Below, piece by piece: positions 12,446 to 23,423 of a stretch of DNA of 64,000 nucleotides. Within the stretch, counting starts at the first letter, position 1. Each line of letters opens with the position of its first letter. The notes below the pieces were generated by a model. The model was not told the DNA's origin, made no database searches, and saw nothing but the letters and a program-made list of their open reading frames with translations. Made by a program: the position numbers and the translations under genes. This DNA comes from Ophiura sarsii (Eukaryota > Echinodermata > Ophiuroidea > Amphilepidida > Ophiuridae): positions 19,254,043 to 19,318,042 of the forward strand of contig CM069447.1 of NCBI GenBank assembly GCA_035610835.1, given 5' to 3'.

Positions 12446-12611
12446 TTCAAATTCTGACAACTGTTATTACCTAGTATTTACCTCCGTTATGTAATGTAAA
12501 ATAAGATCTAAGCTTATCATATTTCATCGCAAGAAATATAATTGACTTACATCCCGAGTTAACGAGCTTTTCCAAATCACTATTTGCACGAAGTATTCAT
12601 TCTCTCGACTT
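12446..12611. repeat. Direct duplication, copy 1
   Basis: About 165 bp beginning TTCAAATTCTGACAACTGTT and ending TATTCATTCTCTCG recurs at 13241-13417 with small indels. The copies flank the tRNA-like sequence at 12905-12990. This could be a local tandem duplication or two ends of one repeat. Confidence 0.85.
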
Positions 12612-12904
12612 TTTGTCAAAGTGGGTGACGACTTTTGACATTTGAATTCAGATTCTGGTTTTGTGGTGGAGTCAATTGATTGCCTTTATTCGTATTTAAA
12701 ATCAGTATTTGTGTACCCATATGTCTATAAAATATACATGAGATATTGATCCGAAAATATGAACACATATCTTGTTGCAACTGTGGAGAAATAATTTAGA
12801 TAATATAAAACAAATAGTAGAGTTGTGCACAATCTTTGTCATTTCGTGATCGTGATTACTGTATCTTGGTAGGTATATATCAATTATACACCATTATGTT
12901 TTCA

Positions 12905-12990
12905 ATCTGTTCCGGTGGCCGAGTGGATACGGCGTCAGACTCATATCCATCTCCCTAATAGTTTATTGTACGTGAGTTCGAGCCCCACAT
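12905..12990 (+). ncRNA. tRNA-like SINE head or tRNA pseudogene
   Basis: TGGCCGAGTGG fits a pol III A box and GAGTTCGAGCCCC fits a B box at suitable spacing. The region between has a CAT triplet in an anticodon-like position and an extra-long variable part. The acceptor stem does not pair convincingly, so I favour a tRNA-derived SINE head over a working tRNA gene. No 3' tail or flanking duplication was defined. Confidence 0.5.
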
Positions 12991-13240
12991 CAGTCACCTT
13001 TGGCCTTGGTATTAGTCATATATAAATTACGTTGTTTAATTAATTAAACATTGGATTTGGGATTTAAAATTATACACATTTATTTATTCATTTGCATGAA
13101 TGATGAGTCAACTTTACTGTCGAAATATTTCCTTATTCATGTTTACCTGTGTCCTCTGTTAATTTCATTCTCCGACTTTGACCAATTTGTTTTTAAGTTT
13201 CTTGTTATAAGAACAGCTTGACCTTAAGTAAATGTACACT

Positions 13241-13417
13241 GTATTTCAAATTCTGACAACTGTTAACCTTGTATTTACCTCCGTTATGTAATGTAAAAAG
13301 TCAAGATAATCAGATAAAATCTTAGCTTAGCATATAAGAAATATAATTGACTTACATCCCGAGTTAACGAGCTTTTCCAAATCACTATTTGCACGAAGTA
13401 TTCATTCTCTCGTTTTT
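13241..13417. repeat. Direct duplication, copy 2
   Basis: This is the second copy of the 12446-12611 segment, with extra bases around TCAAGATAATCAGATAAAAT. The phrase TAAGAACAGCTTGACCTTAA sits on both sides of this copy (about 13207 and 13420), so the duplicated unit is longer than the copy itself. Confidence 0.85.
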
Positions 13418-13526
13418 TATAAGAACAGCTTGACCTTAAGTAAATTTACTCTGTAGTTATTATTAGGTTGTGTATGTTTTTATTTGTAAGTAGGTGTCAG
13501 ACAGAATGCTTAAAACCCTCGCCTAT

Positions 13527-14073
13527 GACCCCGTACACACTACAAACTCGCTTCATTCAATGAAGATTATTTGATCTTCATTAGCTAATGCAGGGAGCGT
13601 ACACATTAATAACAAATCGCTTCATAGCTTCATTCAATGAACATTAGTTGATCTTCATTTAGTTAATGAAGGGAGCGTACACATTACCAAATCGCTTCAT
13701 TGAATTAACATGTATCTTCATCAAAAGAACCTCTTTAGCATCATTGAATGAAGATTAGTTTTGCTTCATTTAAATGAAGGTTAATTAGGGGGGAGTATCC
13801 CTTAGTAAACTGTGTTACAAAAACGGCTCAGTAGGACCCCGTACACACTATCGAAAATCCCTTCATTGGATGAAGCGTTAGGGATGACTTCAAAACTCAA
13901 CCGCCGGTTGACCGCCAGTTCCGCCCGGTTCTGTGCGGTTGGAACCGGTTTCTATTGTTCTAAACAATGCATAGCGGTCCAACCGCACTGAAACGCCGGT
14001 CAGCCCGTGGTTGAGTTTTGACGTCACCCCTTAATGATAATCATAACTAATGAAATGTGTAGTGTGTACGCTC
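13527..14073. mobile_element. Cluster of CCCCGTACACACTA-ended MITEs
   Basis: CCCCGTACACACTA occurs at about 13529 and 13836, and its inverted form TAGTGTGTACG lies at 14060-14070. Between are repeats of the near-palindromic CTTCATTCAATGAAG and GGGAGCGTACACATTA. The arrangement fits one or more small TIR elements with palindromic interior words. The unit from 13836 to 14073 is interrupted by the Harbinger-like MITE at 13881-14030. Confidence 0.65.
13881..14030. mobile_element. PIF/Harbinger-like MITE, copy 1
   Basis: This 150-bp element is flanked by TTA on both sides (13878-13880, 14031-14033), the usual PIF/Harbinger target duplication. Left end GGGATGACTTCAAAACTCAA and right end, inverted, GGGGTGACGTCAAAACTCAA form the TIR. 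The interior is rich in CCGGTT/AACCGG words, so almost the whole element is a hairpin. The same family is at 25154-25299. Confidence 0.88.
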
Positions 14074-14082
14074 ATACATCTA

Positions 14083-15015
14083 CACTCTTAGAAGGTCAGG
14101 ATCAAATATGAGACGAAAAGGATCAATTTTGATCCAGAAGCGGTATCACATATGAGCTTACCCTTTCCGGATCAAAGTGATCCGACAAGCAGGATCAAAA
14201 AGTTTGATCCGAAATGGGATCAAATATTTCTGTCAAATGATACTGAAACGGATCAAAATAATGATCCTTAATCGGATGTACCTGTAGCTTATGATCCTAC
14301 TCCAGGATCAAACTGAATCAAAGAAAAAGTGAAAACATAGGGGGTCATCGGGTGACAGATTGTAAAAACAAGCATGCATGCAAGGGTCTTTCGGTGACAC
14401 CGGGCCAAAAAAAGGGGGGTATTTTTGATGGAGCCTGGTGTGAAACCTAATATTGATTGAGTGCCCCCACCCCCGGGTGCACACTGCAGACTATATATCG
14501 AGTGCAGTAAGCTTACTACATCGTGTAGGCCTAGTACATCGCAGTGATCGTGACATTTTGTGAGGAGCATTTTGACCGAAAATCGTACTGATTGCACTGG
14601 TCAGGTACAAGAAATTTGTTCACAAGAATAGAGCATGTTCAAACATAAAAAATAAAACTACTTTACCGACAAAATCATGTAACATTTTACAGATTAGACT
14701 GGATAACTTACCGCGGTATTTCACCCTTGTTTCAACTGTGGCGACCGAATTCAAAAGATCGTCTGCTTGTCGTCTATCGGTTTGCGAAAGAGTGACGTCA
14801 GTCACTCATTGACCAATGAACTGTTTCATCGAATTGATCCGGAAATCAGATCAAAGTTGATCAAGGTGAATTTGATCCGTTTGTTGATATCTATCTGGAA
14901 ACGGATCAAAACGATCCGAAAACGGATCAAAACGATCCGAAAATGATCCTTAAAGGATCAAAACAAAGTGAGCCGGAAATCTACTCATGTATTTGATCCT
15001 GACCTTCTAAGAGTG
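14083..15015. mobile_element. TA-flanked TIR element with GATC-word arrays
   Basis: The left end CACTCTTAGAAGGTCAGGAT is matched exactly at the right end in inverse complement and the identity continues to about 25 bp. TA lies at both borders (14081-14082, 15016-15017). By eye there are about 25 GATC tetramers, nearly all as GGATCA or TGATCC, concentrated in the outer ~230 bp and ~190 bp; the middle (14310-14820) has only two. No transposase ORF is seen. TA duplication suggests a Tc1/mariner- or ISL2EU-like mobiliser, but the family is unassigned. Confidence 0.9.
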
Positions 15016-15017
15016 TA

Positions 15018-16734
15018 TTCGGAGATGCGGAGTGTATGCTTACTTAGGTACCATGGTATAGCTAGCTGACTTCTCTTTCCATACACACCCCCACAGGTAG
15101 TAACATTCCACGCATGACTTCACAATGACGTCATAAATAAATAGGGCCGACCTCAAAATGCCTTGTTGGTTTTTTGGTACAGTGAAATATAGGTCAACAA
15201 TAAAATTACAATTTTCGCTAAAAGGTTCCAAATATCAGAACTTTACCAGGGTTTTGCAGAGGGAAGGATACTATAAGATTTAAGACTATACTATTCAAAT
15301 ATTGTTTTCAATATTGTAAGTTGGCGACCCCTGCCATCAGAATGTGACGGCTGACCCTACCCCCGGGTAAGGTGGTACCCTCTATTTATTTGTTCTCATC
15401 AAAATGAGCGCAAACGATGTAAACGATATTACCCAGATGCTCTAGGTTACTGTCTGTGTTGCGCTTGTGTAACCGGCATAAATCCTTAGTATGACTTATA
15501 GCACGAGGCAGCGTAGCTGCCAAGTGCTATAAGGAATTAATAGCACTCATCGACAGTGATTATTTTAGTGATGATTTATATGGCAGAGCTCTACCCTACA
15601 CACCAGATACACACCACTTTCACAGTAGGACACCTCTCACTCACCCAGACTTAGACAATCATCTACTATTTAACTCACACACACCAAGTTGGGTAATAAT
15701 TACAGTGCTGTAATTAATCAGGTTATTTACGATGTCAAATTTACAGCATTCTGAAGCTGTACAATAAGTGAAATTTGTGGAATTCTGGATTGGCTGTGTA
15801 TGTGCTATTAGTAGGACAATGGTTTACAGTATTGTAGCCCAACAGGTCAAAAAGTGTAAATTAGTGGTGCTTGGTCAGGGATATCATGGAGGCTGCGCCC
15901 TCAAGCTGGATAAAAACTGGGATTTGTACATTTTTACAATTGTATTACATGTATGAACTTACAATTGTAGTGATTCAGAAAAAATGACCGCTTTGTACAA
16001 CAAAACGTTGATTCAAATATTCTTGTCTATAGCTGAGACATGAATTTCACACTAAAGCTGGTCTAGGCTGGCACAGGGAGTTATATATCAAAATGTTCCT
16101 TGAAGTAGGTAGAATTCCAACCTAAGTTAACATCCTTGCCGACGTGGGTGGTAATTGACCTTTGACCATGATTTAGGGTAAAAGGTCACATGTGTTTCAA
16201 TGTGTTACAAAACCCTGCCATGCCTGTGTGCTCCACAGCTAATATAGTCACAATAACAAAGTGCTGGTTATATGGCTGCTTTTGGTGATTTCGTGAGAGG
16301 AAACAGGAAATATGACCATTATTAATGTTCATCTTGAATTATGATGTAAATTATACTTAAAAATAAGTCTTTAACACTACTGCATACCTGTTTAATTGTT
16401 GGTCTTGCATTCTGACACACCCATTACATAGACCTAAAGAATCGATAGAATTATATTATGTTACAGCTTGTTCCGGGTAACTAACCCTTAGTTTATGACC
16501 TCAACGGCCACAATGGCCGAGAATTGTTTTGAGGTAAACGTAACATGTTACGTTCAGGCGATGACAACAAACTGGTATACGGGTCCAACCGACCCAATTC
16601 TTTAGAATTAGGTTTTTTGGTTGTCAAACGGTTTTACGGTCATTTTCAAGGGAGAATTAGTAGGGAAAAACAAAGCAAATGTGCAGTGAATAGATTATTG
16701 AATTCCAATGTGAACACTTCAATTGTTCAAAACA
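15018..16734. other. Non-genic stretch with one strong hairpin
   Basis: No gene is seen. Positions about 15489-15526 form a hairpin: TTATAGCAC pairs with GTGCTATAA and, inside it, GGCAGC with GCTGCC. A TGACCTTTGACC-type repeat lies near 16150-16200 and resembles one near 38390-38430. The rest is unremarkable. Confidence 0.5.
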
Positions 16735-16777
16735 ATGTACCGGTACTAAATGAAGCACATTGTATGAACATGTAATT
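16735..16777. repeat. Left half of the pre-insertion host repeat
   Basis: The sequence from TTCAAAACAA to CATTGTATGAACATGTAATT matches 23925-23974, where it runs straight into AACGCCTTTCCGTCG. That continuation is found here only after the retrotransposon, at 23679. It therefore marks the left insertion boundary. Confidence 0.85.
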
Positions 16778-16945
16778 AGGAGGAGTTTGTAAAAACTAAG
16801 TTTATTGGCTCAGCCGAATATCCAAGCAGCTGGACAGTGCTCCAGCGCAAAAGGATTCCCCTGCAGCACCATAATCATAATATCATCCATCATGGCTCCA
16901 CGTAAGCAAAGAGGTGCGGTTTGTAAGCATAACTTTTATCTTAAT
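16778..16945 (+). repeat. Split direct repeat A1
   Basis: 168 bp, nearly identical to A2 at 23207-23374 (one clear change, GCTCAGCC versus GCTCACCC, plus drift at the last few bases). It begins AGGAGGAGTTTGTAAAAACT and contains the ATG proposed as the gag start, followed by a splice-donor-like GTAAGC. Confidence 0.93.
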
Positions 16946-18786
16946 TAAGGCGTATAACTAACCTTTAGCAGGTAATAGTTAGTTTAACAGCTTGGTTGTT
17001 TAGCGTAATTTTAAGTATTAGGGCTTCTCTTATTATTCCGTACGCCAGATTTTTCTGTGCTATAGACCTACCAGGTACCGTATACTATACCACCGTACAC
17101 ACTACACTCGATGGTACACCCGCCATCCAACACGGTAGTAGTCTCGTTCGTTCACCCCTACACACCCCCACCTGTAAAGACGCTGTCAGTTTACTCTGTC
17201 TCAGTTACATCATTCGCAATTCGCATCAAAACTCTCACCAAAGTATCATTTCCTAACTACATTATTAGGTACTTAATCTATGTGCTATATAGTCTATGGG
17301 ACTATGTGAAATATGTAGATGGCAAATGATATTAAATGTGTAACAACGCCGTCGGGTATCGTTACCCCGACTCAGTTATACGCCCTGGTTCAATTCTCTT
17401 TACTGATATATGTGACGACGCTGTCAGTTACATTTACCATGTATCTACACTGGCTCAGTTACACCACATATCACTAATAAATATGGTATAGATACAATAT
17501 TTATTAATCAATTACATGCACTTTCAAGCACGGGTAACCTCAATGATACCACCGTGGTATCCCTCACTCGATCCGCCTCAGGCGCTCAACGACGCTGTCA
17601 GTTACACCTATACTGGCTCAGTTGAACTCTCACTTGACCCGCCTTATTCGCTCAGCGACGCTGTCAGTTACTCATACACACTGGCTCAGTTGAACTACAT
17701 GTACACCTAATTGCCTCTCACTCGCCCCAGTCGCTCAACGACGGTCAGTTACACCTACACGTACACTGGCTCAGGTGAACTACAACTACATTAGTACACA
17801 ACATGCCTACTAATTTATTATATTCCCTTACAGCATTTTCAATATATGCTCTCTAATTAAGTTCCTCCTTAATTTAATTTCCAACATTACCAGCCTCAAT
17901 ATTTCGCACTAATTTGTTATGTTCCCTTACAGCATTCTCAATATATACTCTCTAATTAAGTTCCTCCTTAATTTAATCTCCAACATTACCAGCCTCAATA
18001 TCTCTCATTTTACTGTAGTAAAGCAATCATTTAAATGTACACTATTAAGGTCTCCAGTCAGGTATTATTTTTTAAAGTAATATATTAATTTCAATTAAAC
18101 ATATTCGTAATTGCAAGATGGGGAGAACAAACACCATTGGTATTTGGTTTTCACCCCTTATAAGCCTCATCATAAACTGTGGCATTGGAGTGGTAGAGTA
18201 CTACTATTCATACATTACATGATCCGAATCTATGCTAAACCTGCACCAACTCAATTAGAGTTCAAGTTCACCAACATCTGTTAAGGTAACTACATGTAGG
18301 CTATTCTCGTTGTACCGTATAGATATACACATCACCCCCTGACCTGCACCAAGTCAACCGGAGTTCGAGATATCCTATAGGGTGCATATTCACTCGGTTT
18401 AGCCTGAGAATGCCATGTCTCCGGTCCTATTACAGTAACATACTTCTATACCGTATAATGTTATATGCGCATGCTTGCGTGAATAATATGGAGGATCCTC
18501 GTATTAAGTTACAAACTGGTCCACAGTAACATGCTAAAGCTAGGTAAAGCGTACCTCCGTGGTACGTCTGAAGTTAAAATAATTATGTGCCATGGCATAA
18601 TAAATGGGCTTCAAGTTTCCTACAATTCTATGATAACGAAAGACTGGTGAACTCAGCTATACATACATATAGCCTACCAATTCACCAGCGAAACTATTCT
18701 TCAATTGAAAGGATAAAACATTCTTACCTACTCTTCACATACCACATCTATAACACGCCCTGTAACTTAATCTTACTCCATAACAG
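16923..18786 (+). other. Inferred gag intron 1 with internal tandem repeats
   Basis: 1,864 bp between a GTAAGC donor and an AACAG acceptor. It contains copies of GACGCTGTCAGTTAC paired with CTGGCTCAGTTGAAC (about 17400-17790, spacing roughly 65-85 bp), and a ~100-bp tandem duplication at about 17811-18005 (ATTCCCTTACAGCATT, AATTAAGTTCCTCCTTAATT). No credible coding region. If it is not an intron, it is an unusually long 5' leader interrupting gag. Confidence 0.6.
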
Positions 18787-19026
18787 GTCGTCCTAAAAAA
18801 GTCCAAGCTGAACAATCTGCACCGCCGTCTGCCCCAAAACGTCGGAAATCTGATCGAAACGTGTCAGTGGACCGTAACGTACCTACTTCCCGTAATGTAG
18901 ATGAGATGCAGGCTGCAACCAGCCAGGAACCCCAAAGCATGAATGAGCTAACTATTCCTGGGCAAGAGCAACATGATCAAATACCGGGACCAGTCTCCCC
19001 CCTCTCGAGTACGGCCGACAACCTGG

Positions 19027-19411
19027 GTAGGTTTTCTAGCTGCTTTCTTAGTTCAATTTAGCGTATGTAACGGCTCTCTAGAATTGTATTGATGGCGTCA
19101 ATGCACATTATCGCCCTTCTTAATGCAATCGGCTGGTGTTAAAAGGCATTGATTCGCTTAATCTATCAAGGTCATTTCCAATTCTACAATTACATACATA
19201 TCTCAATAATAATGACACATCTCCACACTGTCACATGAGATTTCCAACCGCCAGCCCCATCGCATGATCCCCTCGCATGCATGGTGTTATAGATTGATTG
19301 GAAATACCGTAGTCATACATATCTGCGCTCATCCGCCACACCACACCTCACGAAATCAATACTATCCGTTACCACCTATCTTTCTTTCACTTTTGCTATT
19401 ACGTAATGCAG
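19027..19411 (+). other. Inferred gag intron 2
   Basis: 385 bp from GTAGGT to ATGCAG, with the pyrimidine-rich TATCTTTCTTTCACTTTTGC before the acceptor. Removing it joins a phase-1 codon cleanly. Frame 1 is also open from 19264, so an unspliced reading could start downstream; homology to Gag begins only after the acceptor. Confidence 0.6.
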
Positions 19412-20158
19412 CCTCACCTCAACACCAACTAGTCTGGCCTTCATCATTGCAGACTGTGCCCTCGCAAAGTCCAATTCAGTCCACGATTCAGGCTTCTCAA
19501 CCGCTAGTGCCACCGATGGAATGGAACCTGCCATTCATCGATGACAAAATGCTACCATTGGTGCAAGCACGTAATAGATACATCGAGCTGACTAAGCTCC
19601 TACCCCCAACAGCAGTTCAGTTGACACAAGAGTCATCTTCTACTACAATAAAATCCAATCCCGATGGGTCGACGTGTTTCGAAACGACCAGGAAGCTTCC
19701 TGTCATATCCACCGGCCTTCAGTGGTGCCAAGCTTTTGCAACATACATGGGATACCATGTGTTTTACCACTCCGCGTTAGCCGGTCCAATGTCATCGTAC
19801 CTCGGATACATGACCGAGAAGCTGGATTCTTATCCACTCCAGGTGTGTCTGGCATATGATATGCAGTTTCGACAGTCACTCGCCCGCTATCCCCAGCTGA
19901 AATGGAGGTGCCAAATCTCAAGATCGAAAGCGCTACGTTCCATTCGGTATCACGCCGTCCGTCACAACAGCTTTCGAGACCATCCCCAGCTAGCCAACCC
20001 CCGAAAAGCTTCCCTAGATCCGCCGCGGCCACCAAACCGGTTTGCCGTAATTATAATATGGGCCGCTGTGCTAACCCATGTGCCTTCGGAAGGGTACATA
20101 TCTGTAATGTCTGCTTCAAAGACCACACAGCTATGGAGTTTCACCAGCAAGTCGCTAC

Positions 20159-21820
20159 TCCGGCAAAAAACGGGTTACCTGGTCCACAACACCCTCTCCA
20201 GCGCTAGTCACGCCACGCCCCCCATCAGAGATCAAGCCCCAAACACCAATAAACACGTCGGCTCTTGAGGGACTTTCGGCATCTCATATGGACAAGAACT
20301 GGGTCTGCTCCGTCATCGAAACCCTCAGATACGGCGTGGACATTGGTCATACTGGTCCACGCACTCCCCTCTTCACTCCCAATATGGCTTCAGCCTTTGC
20401 GAATCCAGTGGTCATCGATGATACCATATCAAAGGAGGTCCGCATGAACTGGTCAGCTGGCCCCTACGCTACGCCGCCTTTCAACCCAATGGTAGTCAAC
20501 TCGATAGGCATAGTTCCTAAGAAAACTGGGGGATATAGAATGATTACAGATCTTTCACGTCCTTACGAATCAGGGGTCAACCACCACATCTCCAAAGAAT
20601 CATTCTCACTGCAATATTCAAGCATCGACGAGGCTATAGCCATCCTCCACACCCTCGGCCCACAGGCTGCTATGTGTAAAATTGATATAAAAGATGCATT
20701 TCGTCTGATACCTGTGCGCGAAGAAGACTGGCCTCTACTGGGGTACTTCTGGAAGGGAGCCTTTTATTTCCATACGAAACTTCCCTTTGGTCTGCGCTCT
20801 TCACCGTACCATTTCACGCAATTTGCCGAGCTATTAGCGTGGATTGTTAAAAAGGAAGCTCGCACAAACAACCTGATATATTATCTCGACGATTTCTGGT
20901 CTGGAGACTGTATGGAAGTATGCTGTAACACATATGATACTTTCATTAAGGTATGTCGTGAGCTGAACGTACCTCTATCACCAGACAAGCTAGAAAAACC
21001 TACATCCAAACTCTCATTCCTCGGCATCGTGATTGATGCAAAAAACCAGACTATATCTCTTCCGGAGGATAAGCTAACAGGTCTGTTGGTTGATCTCGAA
21101 TTGTGGTCACATCGCTCTAAGTGCACGAAACGCGAACTGCTCTCTCTCATCGGTAAACTGTCATTCGCAGCAAAATGCATTCCCGCTGGTCGCATCTCCT
21201 TTCGCCGCCTTATCGATCTTTCAACAACAGTGTCGAAATTACATCATCGAATTCGTATTACCAAGGCAGCGCAGGGTGACATTGCGTGGTGGGTGGAGTT
21301 TCTGCCGAAATGGAATGGTACCACCCGCATTTTGGAACCGCAATGGTCCCCGGCGGATTCTATGGAACTATGGACAGATGCCGCAGCATCAGAAGGGGCT
21401 GGGGGGTTCTGGAAGGGACATTGGTTTTTCTTTCCCTGACCCTCCAATCTCCAGCAACACCCTGGTATCAGTATATCATGGATGGAGCTCTTCCCTATTG
21501 TCGTCGCGGCTCATTTGTGGGGCAAAGAATGGCAGTGTAAAAGAATAACATTCCACACAGATAATAGCGGTATCATTGAGGTGTGGCAGAAAGGACAGTC
21601 CCGCTCACCACAAATCATGCACCTTGTCAGACGCCTATTCTTCCGCGCAGCGGAATGCAACTTTACCGTGCGCATTGCTCACATTCAAGGTGTATATAAC
21701 CGTATCGCTGATTGTATCTCCCGTAACATGCAGGCCCAGTTTCGCCGCCTAGTGCCGTCCGCGGATATCCTACCAACACCCATCCACGATCACGTGCTAC
21801 ACGAATTACTGCCGGAGTAA
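20159..21820 (+). pseudogene. Reverse transcriptase-RNase H of the Ngaro element, interrupted by TGA
   Basis: Open in one frame from before 20159 (overlapping the gag end in another frame), with an ATG at 20288. From that ATG, RT motif A is KIDIKDAFR (catalytic D133), motif B is LPFGLRSSP (165-173) and motif C is YYLDDF (D201, D202). The connection region has KRELLSLIGKLSFAAK and the DIAWWVEFLP segment typical of DIRS/Ngaro. RNase H starts at ELWTDAAASEGAGGFW (D364) and continues after an in-frame TGA (21437-21439) with FHTDNSGIIEVW, ending at TAA 21818-21820. The enzyme would copy element RNA into DNA and remove the RNA. The TGA cuts the RNase H domain after its first catalytic aspartate, so this copy should not yield a full enzyme. 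Confidence 0.92.
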
Positions 21821-21864
21821 AAACGCGTCTTCAGCTCGAAGGCAATGTACTTTTACAGAATAGC

Positions 21865-22761
21865 GTGTCACGAAACACATGGAGAACCTATCACACCGGT
21901 GCATCAAAGTGGTGCCTATTTGCCCAACGCCACGGTCTGACACCTTATCCTGCGTCAGAACAAGGCTTATTTCTGTTTGTGGCCAGTCTAGCCAGCCAGA
22001 ACTGCGCTCACGGTACAGCATTATCTTACCTAGCCGGCATTTCCTTCTTCCACAATATCAACGGGTTTCCCTGCCTCTGGACTGCCATGCCAAGATTTAA
22101 GAGAGCTCTTCAGGGTCTTAAGAGGCTGCATGGCTCTTCACGCACACCACGCACACCTCTGAACCTTCAACTGCTTGCCACCCTAAAGAGGGCCGTATCA
22201 AGGTCAGTACTTCCTACGTTTGATCAACACTGTGTTTGGGCGTGTTTTTGCCTCGCTTTCTTTGGTTTCTTTCGCATCGGAGAGATCACAGCTGCCCCAT
22301 ACCATCCACAAGATCGCATCTTGTCCACGAGCGACATCTCACTAAGTGCCGATCGCGTATCTGTTCGTCTGCGGCACTCCAAAACCGACCAACTGGGAAA
22401 AGGAGCCACTGTGGTAATTCTCAAATCAGAATCTTCAATTTGCGCTGTTAAATCACTTTCACGTTACATATCTCACCGGGTTGCACTCTTTTCACCCGGG
22501 CCATTGTTCATGCTCTCCTCAGGACGACCGCTGTCACCACATCAAGTGAATTCCCTTCTGAAAACATTGCTACTGGCAGAAGGGGTAGCTCCCCAGTCCT
22601 TCTCTTCGCATAGCTTTAGAGCTGGGGCGGCTACCACAGCAGCGGCAGCAGGTTTACCGACCTGGCTCATTAAGAATATGGGAAGATGGAAGAGTGATGC
22701 ATATGAACGTTACATACGTCCATGTGAAGCACGTCAATGGGGAGTAGTGATGTATAATTAA
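21865..22761 (+). CDS. Tyrosine recombinase of the Ngaro element
   Basis: 298 residues from a GTG codon at 21865. The frame is open upstream and overlaps the RNase H end (TRLQLEGNVLLQNS precedes), so the true start or frameshift entry is uncertain. An N-terminal helical core-binding region (about 1-95) is followed by the catalytic domain: R137 in FFRIGE, K173 in RHSKTD, H249 and R252 in SSHSFRAG, then GRWKSDAYERY with Y283 at the spacing expected for the nucleophile. The R-K-H-R-Y set appears intact. It would integrate circular element DNA by site-specific-type recombination, explaining the lack of a target duplication. It is the only apparently intact ORF of this copy. Confidence 0.92.
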   Translation: MSRNTWRTYHTGASKWCLFAQRHGLTPYPASEQGLFLFVASLASQNCAHGTALSYLAGISFFHNINGFPCLWTAMPRFKRALQGLKRLHGSSRTPRTPLNLQLLATLKRAVSRSVLPTFDQHCVWACFCLAFFGFFRIGEITAAPYHPQDRILSTSDISLSADRVSVRLRHSKTDQLGKGATVVILKSESSICAVKSLSRYISHRVALFSPGPLFMLSSGRPLSPHQVNSLLKTLLLAEGVAPQSFSSHSFRAGAATTAAAAGLPTWLIKNMGRWKSDAYERYIRPCEARQWGVVMYN

Positions 22762-22952
22762 TAGCAGACGCTAGGCTTTAACGGACACGCTATATTTGGA
22801 ACCGCTGTAATATTAGTAACCTTATATTTGCTTCAGCTACATTATTAATGTAGCTATATGCCTATATTCTTTTCGTAGCGTAAGTTTTATTTAGCCTGAA
22901 CTACTTTTATATAATCCTAACAACTTATTTTCTATATAACTTGGCCATTTTG

Positions 22953-23207
22953 GGCGACTGGGCCGCCTCAACGCGCGGGCTTCACCCCGGTCTCGGCACC
23001 ACGCTCTATACATCCTGTTTACACGGGGTCCGTGGGTCCGTCAGTCACCATAGCTCCTGTGCAGCTGTTGCAGCCCAGACGGCCAAAAAATATATTAGTC
23101 TTAGTTAACCACATCTTATCAGTTCCTAAAGGTATTAGCCAAAAAATGTATTAGTAATACTTAACCACATTTAATCAGTTCCTAAAGTTAAAGGTTGATG
23201 ACAATAA
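22953..23207 (+). repeat. Split direct repeat B1
   Basis: 255 bp, GGCGACTGGGCCGCC to GATGACAATAA, differing from B2 by one noticed base (CATCCTG here, CATCATG in B2). It abuts A2 directly. The stretch 22762-22952 before it is AT-rich, non-coding 3' element sequence. Confidence 0.95.
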
Positions 23208-23374
23208 GGAGGAGTTTGTAAAAACTAAGTTTATTGGCTCACCCGAATATCCAAGCAGCTGGACAGTGCTCCAGCGCAAAAGGATTCCCCTGCAGCACCA
23301 TAATCATAATATCATCCATCATGGCTCCACGTAAGCAAAGAGGTGCGGTTTGTAAGCATAACTTTTATTTTAAC
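23207..23374 (+). repeat. Split direct repeat A2
   Basis: Second copy of the A repeat, carrying the same ATG and a short reading frame (MAPRKQRGAV...) that goes nowhere. A ~49-bp linker (ACCCACCCGACCCCATGG...) separates it from B2. Confidence 0.95.
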
Positions 23375-23423
23375 CCACCCACCCGACCCCATGGCGTAAC
23401 AATTGCACTACACTTTAGCTAGA

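Larger units (their letters stand above)
16892..20207 (+). pseudogene. gag: Gag-like protein gene of the Ngaro element, inferred three exons, frame disrupted
   Basis: Proposed exons are 16892-16922, 18787-19026 and 19412 to about 20207. The start ATG lies in repeat A1 and gives MAPRKQRGAV. Donors are GTAAGC (16923) and GTAGGT (19027). The acceptors are AACAG (18786), and ATGCAG (19411) after a pyrimidine-rich tract. Both introns are phase 1, so the frame is kept. Exon 2 encodes a basic, Pro/Ser-rich segment (RPKKVQAEQS, PKRRKSDRN). Exon 3 has a capsid-like region (TGLQWCQAFATYMGYHVFYH, later YDMQFRQSLARYP), then a Cys/His cluster (CRNYNMGRC...C...HICNVC...H) as in DIRS/Ngaro Gag. The capsid part and the Cys/His part are in different frames, so there is a one-base frame change between 19860 and about 19905. 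Role: binding and packaging element RNA. The splice sites are inferred from sequence only. Confidence 0.72.

Noticed and set aside
12905..12990. Functional tRNA gene
   Set aside because: A and B boxes are present, but acceptor-stem pairing fails and the variable region is too long for a Met tRNA.
19264..19411. In-frame ATG at 19264 as the gag start
   Set aside because: The sequence before 19412 is not Gag-like, and a good pyrimidine tract with acceptor ends there; an upstream spliced start fits better.
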